A DNA stretch of 64,000 nucleotides from Nonomuraea aurantiaca (lineage in GTDB: Bacteria > Actinomycetota > Actinomycetes > Streptosporangiales > Streptosporangiaceae): positions 124,001 to 188,000 of the forward strand of contig NZ_JAIWNB010000017.1 in NCBI RefSeq assembly GCF_020215705.1, given 5' to 3'. A program made the position numbers and the translations under genes. The notes under the pieces were generated by a model. It was not told the origin of the DNA. It saw only the letters and a program-made list of their open reading frames with translations, and made no database searches. This document shows positions 41,448 through 50,389 of the stretch, one piece after another (within the stretch, counting starts at the first letter, position 1; the number at the start of each line of letters is the position of its first letter).

Positions 41448-42220
41448 TCGTGCTCGCGCCCGGGATGGGGCTGAGCGCGCCGGTGTTCAGCACCCTCGCC
41501 CAGGACCTGGCCAGCCACGGCTACGTCGTGGCCAGTATGACCCCGACCTACAGCGCGAACGTCACGGTCCTGCGCGGGCACGCGGTCACCAGCACCCCGG
41601 CCGGCAACCACGAGGACCTGGACGAGGGGACGACCGCGGACCGGCTGATCGACGTCTGGGCCACCGACGCGCGCTTCGTCGCCGCCCAGACCGGTCAGGA
41701 TGCGCGCCTGGCCGGGTACATCGGCGCCTCCCACCCCCTCTACATCGGGCACTCCTTCGGCGGCGCCACCGCCTTCCAGGCCTGCCACGACGACCCGTCC
41801 TGCGCGGGCGCGGTCGACCTCGACGGAGCCCTGTTCGGCACCGTCGTCCGGGCCGGCCTACGGGCCCCGGCGCTGATCCTCGGCGGTGAGAACTCGTGCG
41901 TCACCGGCACCTGCCGCGCCACCGTCCCCCTGGAGCAGACCATGCGCCACCGGACCCGGCAGTTGCTCGCCAAGAGCAGCGGCCCCGTCTGGCGCTACGA
42001 GATCGCCGGCACCGGCCACTTCAACTTCACCGACTACGCCGTGATCTATCTGGCCGCTCCGATTCGCGCCCTGTTCCCCCTGGCGTCCATCGACGGAGCA
42101 CGCGGCCTGCGCATCCAGGACGCCTACGTCACCCAGTTCGCCGACCAGGTCATCCATCACCGCCCGTCCCCGCTGCTGGCCGGCGAACATCCCTATCCGG
42201 AGGTGCGCGCACTGCGATGA
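41426..42220 (+). pseudogene. Alpha/beta hydrolase (PAF-acetylhydrolase/lipase-like), N-terminally truncated
   Basis: The frame to 42220 carries a good hydrolase body: 'GRFPLIVLAPGMGLSAPVF', 'DLASHGYVVASMTPTYS', nucleophile Ser in 'LYIGHSFGGATAFQA', acid in 'AVDLDGALFG' and His in 'IAGTGHFNFTDY'. The normal N-terminal region is missing and no start codon with a ribosome site is available; upstream sequence is the out-of-frame membrane-protein tail. It looks like the product of a deletion that fused two neighbouring genes. Confidence 0.72.
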
Positions 42221-42303
42221 TCCAGTGTGCTACGGCGGGCTCGGGTTCTCGTGGCGATCGCAGTTCACGTCCTGTGGTGCGAGGCAGGGGCTCCAGCCTG
42301 GCT

Positions 42304-42714
42304 TCAGTCGGGAGAGATCAACCCGGACCGGTAGGCGGTGATGACGAGGTGGACCCGGTCGCGTGCGTCGAGCTTGGTCAGGAGATGGCGTATGTGGGTT
42401 TTGGCCGTTCCCTCACCGATGTGCAGGCGCTGCGCGATCTCAAAGTTGGACAGGCCTTCAGCGATCAGGGTCAACACCTGCCGTTCCCGCTCGGTCAGTC
42501 CGCGCAGGGCCGCCGACATCGGTGCGGGCCGGACATCGTGCCGGGCGAACTCGGTGATCATCCGCCGGGTGACGCTGGGGGCGAGCAGCGCCTCCCCGGC
42601 GGCGACCACCCGTACGGCGGTCAGCAGGTCTCGAGGCGGTGCGTCCTTGAGCAGAAATCCGCCGGCGCCACCGCGCAGCGCCGCGTGCCAGAAGACACCG
42701 AAGCGGTCGTCGAC
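42304..42714 (-). pseudogene. NarL/LuxR response regulator, receiver domain lost
   Basis: The C-terminal half is intact ('LTERERQVLTLIAEGLSNFEIAQRLHIGEGTAKTHIRHLLTKLDARDRV'), preceded by the end of a receiver domain ('ALRGGAGGFLLKDAPPRDLLTAVRVVAAGEALLAPSV'). An in-frame stop lies immediately upstream of 'VDDRFGVFWHA', so the phosphoacceptor part and start codon are absent. An ATG or GTG inside could still yield a DNA-binding fragment of about 100 residues from 42609. No kinase gene adjoins it. Confidence 0.75.
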
Positions 42715-42880
42715 TCAGCCGAACTCCGTGCTCAAGCCGTAGGAGCTCAGCGGCATCAGAGGCTGCCCACCTTGCGGAGCATCGCGTATAGGCGGTCGAT
42801 ATCCCTGGCAATCCGGATCAGGCCGCACCGCCAAGACACAGCGGTTTGCCAAGGTCGGCCGGGCGGCGAGGATGGGTGAC

Positions 42881-43735
42881 ATGAAGATGGACCGCGTCAA
42901 GCTGGCGGACTTCCTCCGCCGTTCCCGCGAGCGGCTCCGGCCGCAGGAGGCCGGCCTGGCCGCCGGACCGCGACGCCGCACGCCCGGCCTGCGCCGCGAA
43001 GAGCTGGCCCAGCTGGCCGGGGTCTCGGCCGACTACGTGATGCGGCTGGAGCAGGCGCGCAGCTCCCAGCCGTCGGTCCAGCTCCTGGCCGCGCTCGCCC
43101 GGGCATTGCGGTTGACCGACGACGAGAGAGATCACCTTTACCTGCTGGCGGGCCACCGGCCGCCCGAAGGGGCGCGCGCCGGACATCAGGTCCGGCCCGG
43201 CCTGCTCTACCTTCTCGACCGGCTGGGCGACACGCCCGCCCAGCTCCTCACCGACCTCGGCGATCTGCTCGCGCAGAACGCCCTGGCCGAGGCCCTGTTC
43301 GGGTGCGTGTGCAGGATTGAGGAACAGGACCGGAACATCGTGTGGCGCTGGTTCACCGACCCGTTCGTGCGACAGGCGTACCCCGCCGAGGAGCACGACC
43401 GCCACAGCCGCCTGCGCGTCGCCGACCTGCGGGCCGCCGCGACGCGTCGTGACTACGATCGGCCCGCGAGCTCCCTGATCGAGCGGCTTGGGGCGGCGAG
43501 CGAGGAGTTCGCCGACCTCTGGCAGCGGCACGAGGTCGCCGTGCGCCGCGAGAGCCGGTTGCGCGTCATTCATCCCGCTGTCGGGCCCATCGAATTCGAC
43601 TTCGAGATGCTGCAGACGCAGGCCGCGGACCAGCGTCTGCGCCTGTTCACGCCGCCGCCCGGATCCAAGAGCATTGAGGCTCTCGAGCTCCTGCGGGTCA
43701 TCGGCCCGGAGACCGCCCACCGCAGTCATCGATGA
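42881..43735 (+). CDS. XRE-family regulator with MmyB-like domain
   Basis: A 284-residue regulator: HTH 'RRTPGLRREELAQLAGVSADYVMRLEQARSSQPSVQLLAALARALRL' (about residues 35-85), then the MmyB ligand-binding domain ('ALAEALFGCVCRIEEQDRNIVWRWFTDPFVRQAYP', 'HPAVGPIEFDFEMLQTQA'). Three in-frame ATGs (42872, 42881, 42887) lie near the GGCGAGG motif; 42881 gives the best spacing. It ends overlapping the convergent membrane-protein gene by 10 bases. Relatives often control an adjacent oxidoreductase, but none is adjacent here. Confidence 0.92.
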   Translation: MKMDRVKLADFLRRSRERLRPQEAGLAAGPRRRTPGLRREELAQLAGVSADYVMRLEQARSSQPSVQLLAALARALRLTDDERDHLYLLAGHRPPEGARAGHQVRPGLLYLLDRLGDTPAQLLTDLGDLLAQNALAEALFGCVCRIEEQDRNIVWRWFTDPFVRQAYPAEEHDRHSRLRVADLRAAATRRDYDRPASSLIERLGAASEEFADLWQRHEVAVRRESRLRVIHPAVGPIEFDFEMLQTQAADQRLRLFTPPPGSKSIEALELLRVIGPETAHRSHR

Positions 43736-45216
43736 TTTCTCGTGCGGTGTACGGCTATCGCCGCCCCGAGGGCGAGGGCGGCGTACGCGCAGGTCACGCC
43801 CAACCCTGCCCAGGGCGGGAGCGGGTAATAGCTCCCGAACAGTGACGGACCCACGTCCACATGCGCGAACGTGGGGACGCTCTGCGTGATCGCGAACCCG
43901 GCGGCAGGGGTGATGATCAGCAGCCACGGCGCCAGACCCGCGCTCGCCAGCAGGTAGGGCACGACGACCAGCGCGATGGCCAGCCCGATGGCGACGATGC
44001 CCCGCTTGACCAGCGCGGCGAGGCCCAGAGCCAGCACGGCGACGGCCGCGGTCAGCGCCGCGTAGCCGACGATCACCCGCAGTTCGGTACCCAGGGTGAG
44101 CGGCTGGATCGGGTTCTGGTGGGCACGCAACAGCGCCAGACCGCCAGGGACCACGATCCCCGAGGTCACCAGCCCCGTCGCGAACGCGACCGCGCCGAGC
44201 ACCGTGGCCTTGGCCGCCAGCGGCCGCGCCGGACGCGGCTCGACCGGCGGGCCGGTTCTGCTCAGCCGACGCCGGTGGTCCGCCGTGAAGAACGTGACCG
44301 CCACCCCGAGCACCAGGACCAGCCCGAAGACGCCGCCGATCAGCGTGAAGTCGGCGCGCATACCGCCCTCCACCGTGGCGGGCCCGATGTCGCCGCCCCC
44401 GGTCACGATGAGCTTGTCGCCGGACTCGACGACCCCGCCCGGGTGATGCGGGGTCTTGCCGTCGGACTCCAGGGCGACGCCGACGTCGTCGCGGCGCCAC
44501 GAACCGTTCGCGCCCTGCAGCTTGATCTGGTCGAAGGTGGCGGTGGCCTGGGCGAAGGCCTTCGCCATGTCCCACAAGGCGCCTGGCGAGGTGGCGAACA
44601 GCCCGATCTCGACCGTCTCCGGCAGCCCGGCCAGCTTGACCGTGCTGACCTCGGTCCACGCCTTGCCGTCGTCCGACTCGTAGCCGGTGATGGTGTCGCC
44701 CGACCTGGTCAGCCGCAGCCACTGCGGGCCGTTGTGCGGGCCGCCGGCCACGTCGTGAGTGTAGTTGTACTGCATCCGCACGCCGTGATCTCCGGTGAGC
44801 ATGACGGCGGCGTACGGTGTGCCCTGCTTGAGGCTCTGCCGTACGAGCAGCCCGGCCTTCGCCCACGGCACCACCCCCTGCTTGATGTTGCGCACCCCGG
44901 GCACCGCGTCCGGCAACCGCATCTGCCCGGTCATGTCCGCCACGCGGGCGGTGATGCCGCCGTTCCCCTTGAGCGGCTGGTGCACGAAGTAGTACCTGTC
45001 CTGCACCGCCGTGCCATCGGGTCCCAGCAAGGGCGGCGGGCAGGGGCCTTCGCCCTTCCCGGTCACGCAGCTGCTGCGGACGCCCCCGCTGATCAGCAGT
45101 CCGAGGGACACGGTGACCAGCACGGAGGCCGCCATGGCGAGCACCCAGCCTCGCCCGGTGCGGAACCTGGTCCACTCCGCGTGCAGGCCGGATCGGTACG
45201 GCGTCGATGGATTCAT
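43726..45216 (-). CDS. ABC-2-like membrane protein with large extracytoplasmic beta-sandwich insert
   Basis: A 496-residue protein with one N-terminal membrane segment ('GWVLAMAASVLVTVSLGLLISG', about 28-49), then about 210 residues outside the membrane resembling a LamG/DUF1349 concanavalin-like sandwich ('YNYTHDVAGGPHNGPQWLRL', 'SDDGKAWTEVSTVKLAGLPETVEIGLFATSP'), then five or six membrane segments. The membrane part resembles ABC-2-type permeases, but no ATPase gene adjoins. It is divergent from a two-component system that may sense or regulate the same process. No strong ribosome site precedes ATG 45216. Function unknown. Confidence 0.75.
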   Translation of the reverse strand: MNPSTPYRSGLHAEWTRFRTGRGWVLAMAASVLVTVSLGLLISGGVRSSCVTGKGEGPCPPPLLGPDGTAVQDRYYFVHQPLKGNGGITARVADMTGQMRLPDAVPGVRNIKQGVVPWAKAGLLVRQSLKQGTPYAAVMLTGDHGVRMQYNYTHDVAGGPHNGPQWLRLTRSGDTITGYESDDGKAWTEVSTVKLAGLPETVEIGLFATSPGALWDMAKAFAQATATFDQIKLQGANGSWRRDDVGVALESDGKTPHHPGGVVESGDKLIVTGGGDIGPATVEGGMRADFTLIGGVFGLVLVLGVAVTFFTADHRRRLSRTGPPVEPRPARPLAAKATVLGAVAFATGLVTSGIVVPGGLALLRAHQNPIQPLTLGTELRVIVGYAALTAAVAVLALGLAALVKRGIVAIGLAIALVVVPYLLASAGLAPWLLIITPAAGFAITQSVPTFAHVDVGPSLFGSYYPLPPWAGLGVTCAYAALALGAAIAVHRTRNHR

Positions 45217-45331
45217 GCCGACGGTTGTACGCGGCACCCGGTCGCAGCCACGTCGCAGCGGCCGCGACCTGGCTGCGACCGGGGATCTGGGATCGTGAAG
45301 GCATGGCACCTCAATCAGGCGGTGAGGGGCG

Positions 45332-45994
45332 GTGAGGGTCCTGGTTGTCGAGGACTTCGAAATCCTCGCCCGCTCCATCGGCACCGGGCTGCGCCGCGAG
45401 GGCATGGCCGTCGACGTCGTCCTGGACGGTACCGACGCCCTCGACCGCCTGGCCGCCACCCGCTACGACGTGGTGGTCCTCGACCGTGACCTGCCCGGCG
45501 TCCACGGGGACGAGATCTGCCGGCGGCTCGCTCATGGCCGCTGTGAGACCCGCGTGCTGATGCTCACCGCCTCCGGCACGATCGAGGACCGCGTCGACGG
45601 GCTCAGCCTCGGCGCCGACGACTACCTGCCCAAGCCGTTCGCGTTCGCCGAACTGGTCGCCCGGGTCCGTGCCCTGGCCCGCCGCGCCACCCCGCCGCTG
45701 CCGCCCACCCTGGCCTGCGGGGACATCACCCTCGATCCGGCCCGCCGTGTCGCGTTCCGGGCCGGCCGGCGCCTTGAGCTGAGCCCCAGGGAGTTCGGCC
45801 TGCTGGAATGCCTGCTGGCCGTGCCCGGGCTGGTCATCTCCGCCGAGGAGCTGCTCGAACGCGTCTGGGACGAGGCAGCCGACCCCTTCAGCAGTGCCGT
45901 CAAGCACACCATGCACCGATTGCGGGTCAAGCTCGGCGACCCGCCCGTGATCGAGACCATCCGCGAAGGCGGCTACCGCATCGGACCGTCATGA
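45332..45994 (+). CDS. OmpR/PhoB-family response regulator
   Basis: A 220-residue regulator: receiver domain with acidic pocket 'VEDFE', phosphoacceptor Asp51 in 'VVVLDRDLPGVHG', Thr in 'LMLTASG', Lys in 'YLPKPF'; and an OmpR-type winged helix ('LELSPREFGLLECLLAVPGLVISAEELLERVWDE', 'VKHTMHRLRVKLGDPPVIETIREGGYRI'). GTG 45332 follows GAGGGG closely. It overlaps the kinase gene by ATGA. The divergent membrane protein is the obvious candidate target. Confidence 0.95.
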   Translation: MRVLVVEDFEILARSIGTGLRREGMAVDVVLDGTDALDRLAATRYDVVVLDRDLPGVHGDEICRRLAHGRCETRVLMLTASGTIEDRVDGLSLGADDYLPKPFAFAELVARVRALARRATPPLPPTLACGDITLDPARRVAFRAGRRLELSPREFGLLECLLAVPGLVISAEELLERVWDEAADPFSSAVKHTMHRLRVKLGDPPVIETIREGGYRIGPS

Positions 45995-47112
45995 CCTCCC
46001 GGACGTTCACCAGAAGGTCCCTGCAGACGCGGCTCGCGCTCGCCTACGCGGCGGGCATCTACGCCGCCGGGACCCTCATGCTCATCTTCGTCGACGTCCC
46101 GCTGGCCAGCATCCAGCAGGTCACGCCCAAAGGCTCATCCAGCCCGACCCCCGAAACGGGGGCCGGGATCAGCCTGCCCCAACTCCTCATCGGATCCGCC
46201 GTCGCCCTGGTCGTCCTGATCCCCGTCGCCCTGGCTCTCGGCTGGTACGTCGCCGGCCGGTTCCTGCGCCCGCTGCGCGCCATCACCACCACCGCCAGAA
46301 TCATCTCCGCCGGAGACCTCCACCGGCGCCTCGACCTCGGCGAGCCCGCGGACGAGCTGACCGAACTCGGCCACACCCTCGACGACCTGTTCACCCGCCT
46401 GCAAGCCTCCTTCGACGCCCAACGCCACTTCGTCGCCAACGCCTCCCACGAGCTGCGCACCCCGCTCGCCGGCCTGCGCACCCTCCTCGAAGTCACCCTC
46501 GCCGACCCCGACGCCGACGCCGAGACCCTGCGCTCGGCCTGCCAGGAGGCCCTCGCCCTGGGCGAGCACCAGGAGCGGCTCGTCCGAGCGCTGCTCGCTC
46601 TGGCCACCAGCGAGCGCGGCGTCACCCGCTGGGAGGCCCTCGACCTCACCCAGATCGTGGCGGGCGTGCTCGCCTCCCGCCGCGACCGAGCCGCGGTTGC
46701 GGGCATCGACCTCGCCGAACACCTCACGCCCGCGGTGACGGCCGGGGATCCGGGGCTGATCGAAAGCCTCGTCGCCAACCTCATCGACAACGCCATCCGC
46801 CACAACCACCCGGACGGGCAGGTAAAGATCACCACTCAGACCTCCGGCCCCCAGGTGGTCCTGACGGTCACCAACACCGGGCCGGTCATCGCCGACGACC
46901 AGATCCCGCGGCTCTTCCAGCCCTTCCAGAAACTGGCGCCCGATCGTCACGGCCGCGACGGCTACGGCCTCGGCCTGGCCATCGTCAACGCCGTCACCCA
47001 AGCCCACCACGCCACCCTCACCGCCGGCGCCCGCCCCGAAGGCGGCCTGTCCATCACCGTACGGTTCGCTCACGGAGCTCTGCCTCCGGGAACGGTTCAA
47101 CGACAGCCTTGA
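45991..47112 (+). CDS. Sensor histidine kinase
   Basis: A 373-residue membrane kinase. Membrane segments lie at about residues 14-36 and 65-90, enclosing a short extracellular loop of about 28 residues ('VDVPLASIQQVTPKGSSSPTPETGAG'). Then come HAMP ('RFLRPLRAITTTARIISAGDLHRRLDLG'), H-box 'HFVANASHELRTPLAGLR' (His about 152) and the ATPase domain ('LIDNAIRHN', 'GYGLGLAIVN'). The small loop suggests it senses membrane state or a partner protein. It is coupled to the response regulator upstream. Confidence 0.94.
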   Translation: MTSRTFTRRSLQTRLALAYAAGIYAAGTLMLIFVDVPLASIQQVTPKGSSSPTPETGAGISLPQLLIGSAVALVVLIPVALALGWYVAGRFLRPLRAITTTARIISAGDLHRRLDLGEPADELTELGHTLDDLFTRLQASFDAQRHFVANASHELRTPLAGLRTLLEVTLADPDADAETLRSACQEALALGEHQERLVRALLALATSERGVTRWEALDLTQIVAGVLASRRDRAAVAGIDLAEHLTPAVTAGDPGLIESLVANLIDNAIRHNHPDGQVKITTQTSGPQVVLTVTNTGPVIADDQIPRLFQPFQKLAPDRHGRDGYGLGLAIVNAVTQAHHATLTAGARPEGGLSITVRFAHGALPPGTVQRQP

Positions 47113-47183
47113 AGGCATGAGTCCTGACGATCACCAACAGCCCGGCGGCGGCGAGCCCGCCATCCACACAAGGGGGTTTGGGG

Positions 47184-47999
47184 TTATGCCGGCTGGCCCG
47201 CGGCCGGCTTCGGCTTGCTGATCTGGCCTTCGACGTCGACCACGATCACCTCGACTCCCTCTCTGGAGAACGGGGCCAGCGCGTCTTCCGCGGCCGTGTC
47301 GTCGGTCACCAGAGTCCAGGGCCGGGGGAGGCGCACCCAGGCGTGGAACGGACCTCGCCCAAGCTTGGCCGCATGCGCCAGTACGTAGGTCTTGCGGGAG
47401 CTGCGGGCCATGAGCTCCTTGAGCCGGGTCTGCTGGAGGTCGGCCTCGCAGATGCCTCGGTCGGCGGTGACTCCGTCAGCCCCGAGAAAGACGCGGTCGA
47501 ACGACATCCGCTCCAAAGAGGCCTCGGTGATGGGGCCCACGAACCCCTGGCTGAGGTGGCGCAGCCGGCCGCCGAGGCACTCCACATGGAGGCTCTCGAC
47601 GTCGCCGAGCTCCTTGAGCACGGTCAAGCTCGTGGTGGCGATGAAGAGCTGGGTGCTGGAGCGCAGCTCGTGAGCGAGCGCCGCGACGGTCGAGCCGGCG
47701 TCGAGCAGCACGGACTCGCCGGCTCCGATCTGCTGCGCCGCCCATCGGGCGATTCCGTGTTTGGCCTCGAAGGCGTCCCCGACGCGCTGGCGTACCGAGT
47801 CCTCGGGGTGGGCGACGACGGCCATCGCGCCGCCGAACGTCCGGGTCAGCAGCCCTTGCGTGGTCAGCCGGGCGAGGTCGCGGCGAATGGTGGAGGGCGT
47901 CACGGCGAACGTGGCGGACAGTTCTTCGACACTGGCCAGACCACTGGTCGTGGCCAGGCGCACGATCTCGGCGCGCCGACGGTCAGAGTTCCTGGACAA
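47184..47999 (-). CDS. DeoR-family transcriptional regulator
   Basis: A 271-residue DeoR/GlpR regulator: HTH 'ASVEELSATFAVTPSTIRRDLARLTTQGLLTRTFGGA' and a sugar-isomerase-like effector domain ('ESVLLDAGSTVAALAHEL', 'VFLGADGVTADRGICEADLQQTRLKELMARSSRKTYVLAHAAKLG'). Effectors of this family are phosphorylated sugars. It starts at TTG 47999 behind AGGAGG. It lies downstream of the kinase-dehydrogenase gene on the same strand, 38 bases away, and probably controls both sides of the acid-sugar island. Confidence 0.93.
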   Translation of the reverse strand: MSRNSDRRRAEIVRLATTSGLASVEELSATFAVTPSTIRRDLARLTTQGLLTRTFGGAMAVVAHPEDSVRQRVGDAFEAKHGIARWAAQQIGAGESVLLDAGSTVAALAHELRSSTQLFIATTSLTVLKELGDVESLHVECLGGRLRHLSQGFVGPITEASLERMSFDRVFLGADGVTADRGICEADLQQTRLKELMARSSRKTYVLAHAAKLGRGPFHAWVRLPRPWTLVTDDTAAEDALAPFSREGVEVIVVDVEGQISKPKPAAGQPA

Positions 48000-48037
48000 C
48001 GCTCCTCCTTCTCGGCTTGTCGTTCAACGGTCCCGGA

Positions 48038-50389
48038 TCAGCTCGCCGGACTGGGAGACATCTGGGCGGCTTGCCGCAGCGCCTCGATCATGCTACCGAC
48101 CTCGGCGACGCCCTTCCCCGCGATGTCGAAGGCGGTTCCGTGATCCACGGACGTGCGGATCACGGGCAGGCCCACGGTGATGTTCACCCCGGCCTCGATG
48201 CCGAGGATCTTCACCGGGCCGTGCCCCTGGTCGTGGTACATCGCCACGATGAGGTCGTAGTCGCCACGTCCCGCGACGAAGAACGCCGTGTCGGCGGGCA
48301 GCGGCCCCTGCACGTCGATGCCGTCGGCCTTCAGGACCTCGATGGCGGGAACGATCTTCTCGTCCTCCTCGCCGTAGCCGAACAGGCCGTTCTCCCCGGC
48401 GTGCGGGTTGATGCCGCACACGCCGATGCGCGGGTTCTCGATCCCGGCCCGCCGCAGCGCCTCGTGGCCACGGCGGACGGTCCGTTCCACCAGGCCGGGT
48501 TCGATCTTCGCGATGGCGTCGATCAGCCCGATGTGCGTGGTGACGTGGATGACCCGGATCTTCGGCGAGGACAACATCATGGACACCTCGCCGGTCGCGG
48601 TCAGGTGCGCGAGGAGTTCGGTGTGGCCGGGGAAGATGTAGCCGCCCGCGTGCAGGGCCTCCTTGTTCAGCGGCGCCGTGCAGATCGCCTGCACCTCCCC
48701 GGCCATCGCCAGCTCGCTGGCGACGCGGACATAGTGGTACGCGGCCGCCCCCGCCACGGGGGAGATCTTCCCCCACGGCAGGTCCGCCGGCAGCAGCCCC
48801 AGGTCGATGACATTGAGGCGTCCCGGCTGGAACACGGCATCGGCCACCGTGTCGATCGCGACGATCTCGGTGTCGATCCCGAGGATGTCGGCCGCCTGGC
48901 GCAGCCGTACGGCGTCGCCGATGACGACCGGACGGCAGAGTCCGGCGGTGCCGGCGTCCTGGAGGGCGCCGACGATGACTTCCGGACCCACACCGGCACC
49001 GTCACCCATGGTGACGGCGATGATCGGAGTGGCCGCTGTGCGCGGCTGTCGGCTGACGCCGGCAGTGCTGATGCTCACGACGGGACCTTTCGCTTGGTTG
49101 TGGGAGCTTTCGCGTTGGGAGAGAGTGGGGTCAAGAGATCCGAGGGAGTGCGGGGCCAGGGCCCTGACGATCTCGACGAGTGAGTCGGCTCCTCCGAAAC
49201 TGCCTGGGCGGGTGACCACTGAACGGCCGTCGGCCGTCCGGGAGTGGACGGCTCCCGGGTGCACCTGCCCGACAGGGGTCAGTTCCCGCACCTGGAGGGC
49301 GTCGAGGACGCGCCGGGCGGTCTCGCCGCCGGTCAGCACGAGGTCCACCGGCCTCCCGTACGCGCGCACCGCGTCCGCGACGGTCTCGGCCAGCCGGCGC
49401 GCGATGTCACGGGAGGCCGCCGGGAGGACGACGCCGGCTGAATCGAGGTAGGCCACGACCGCCCGGTCGCCGAGGGGAATGCGGGGGAGGGGTTCGCGGC
49501 CGTCGGTTGTGCCGAGGAGGGCCGTCAGAGGCAGGGCCACGGGCACGGCTCCGGCCTCGGCCAGTCGGCGCACCTGCTCGGCCGCGACCGGCTCGGCGCT
49601 GCCCACCACGACGAGCGGGGCCAGTGAGGACACGCCGCCGCGCCGCGAAACAGACGGGGGAACAGGCGAATGTTCCCCGGCGGCTGGGCCGAGACTGCGC
49701 AGATGGCGTCCGAGCGCGTCGGCGAGCCCGCCGGATCCGGCCAGCCGCACCGACGGCACGGCCAGCGCGGCACGCAGCACGGCGTCCAGATCCTCATCCG
49801 TCTCCGCGTCGCACAGTGCGACGCGCGCATCCCGCGCGCAGGAGGCGATCGCCGCGGAAAGGCGATCCGATCGTACGGTCGCGAGATCCAGCACGCGGAC
49901 TGGGAGCGGCGCCAGAGCCGCCTCGACCGACTCTGGAGCCGGGACGCCATCCACCGCCCAGGCGTTCACCAGATGGAGGGGGACACCGGCCACGTACAGC
50001 ACACCGCCGCGTACCACCCGATCGAGGCCGGGCAGCGCAGGGGTGAGGACGACAGCGGCCCCGGGCGCCGCGAGCGCGGCCACCTCCGCCGCGACGTTGC
50101 CGCGCAGCAGAGAGTCGATCTTCTTGAAGATCAGCCGCGGCCGCCCGGCGGCCGCCGCGAGCGTGGAACGCACCGCCGCGGCGGCTTCGGCGGGCTGCCG
50201 GTGCCGGGAGTCGGTGTCGACGACCAGGATGCCGGCGAGATCGCGCTCGCCGCGCACGGCGTCATGAGTGAGAAGGACCCTCGTGCGTGTTTCGCGCATC
50301 ATGACTCGTGCTGCGGACTCGGCTGCCCCCGACAGGTCGTCGGCCACGATGAGGACACCGTGCGCGGCCGTGCTGGGCTTGGGCGTCAA
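48038..50389 (-). CDS. DUF1537 acid-sugar kinase fused to PdxA-family 4-phosphate dehydrogenase
   Basis: One open frame of 783 residues joins two enzymes usually encoded separately. Residues 10-420 are a four-carbon acid-sugar kinase: 'LIVADDLSGAAESAARVM', 'IFKKIDSLLRGN', and the nucleotide-binding 'DLVLTGGETARRVLDAL'. Residues 450-780 are PdxA-like: 'IIAVTMGDGAGVGPEVIVGAL', 'CTAPLNKEALHAGGYIFPGHTELLA' (metal and substrate His), 'AMYHDQGHGPVKIL'. In the known pathway the kinase makes a 4-phosphate (threonate or erythronate type) and PdxA2 oxidises and decarboxylates it to dihydroxyacetone phosphate. The linker contains AAAGG 8 bases before a GTG at about 49081, so a separate dehydrogenase could also be made. 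The start is TTG 50389. Confidence 0.88.
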   Translation of the reverse strand: MTPKPSTAAHGVLIVADDLSGAAESAARVMMRETRTRVLLTHDAVRGERDLAGILVVDTDSRHRQPAEAAAAVRSTLAAAAGRPRLIFKKIDSLLRGNVAAEVAALAAPGAAVVLTPALPGLDRVVRGGVLYVAGVPLHLVNAWAVDGVPAPESVEAALAPLPVRVLDLATVRSDRLSAAIASCARDARVALCDAETDEDLDAVLRAALAVPSVRLAGSGGLADALGRHLRSLGPAAGEHSPVPPSVSRRGGVSSLAPLVVVGSAEPVAAEQVRRLAEAGAVPVALPLTALLGTTDGREPLPRIPLGDRAVVAYLDSAGVVLPAASRDIARRLAETVADAVRAYGRPVDLVLTGGETARRVLDALQVRELTPVGQVHPGAVHSRTADGRSVVTRPGSFGGADSLVEIVRALAPHSLGSLDPTLSQRESSHNQAKGPVVSISTAGVSRQPRTAATPIIAVTMGDGAGVGPEVIVGALQDAGTAGLCRPVVIGDAVRLRQAADILGIDTEIVAIDTVADAVFQPGRLNVIDLGLLPADLPWGKISPVAGAAAYHYVRVASELAMAGEVQAICTAPLNKEALHAGGYIFPGHTELLAHLTATGEVSMMLSSPKIRVIHVTTHIGLIDAIAKIEPGLVERTVRRGHEALRRAGIENPRIGVCGINPHAGENGLFGYGEEDEKIVPAIEVLKADGIDVQGPLPADTAFFVAGRGDYDLIVAMYHDQGHGPVKILGIEAGVNITVGLPVIRTSVDHGTAFDIAGKGVAEVGSMIEALRQAAQMSPSPAS

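Noticed and set aside
43861..45489. 542-codon plus-strand frame opposite the ABC-2-like membrane protein
   Set aside because: Gln/Arg/Asp-rich shadow; the minus-strand frame has membrane segments and a recognisable fold.
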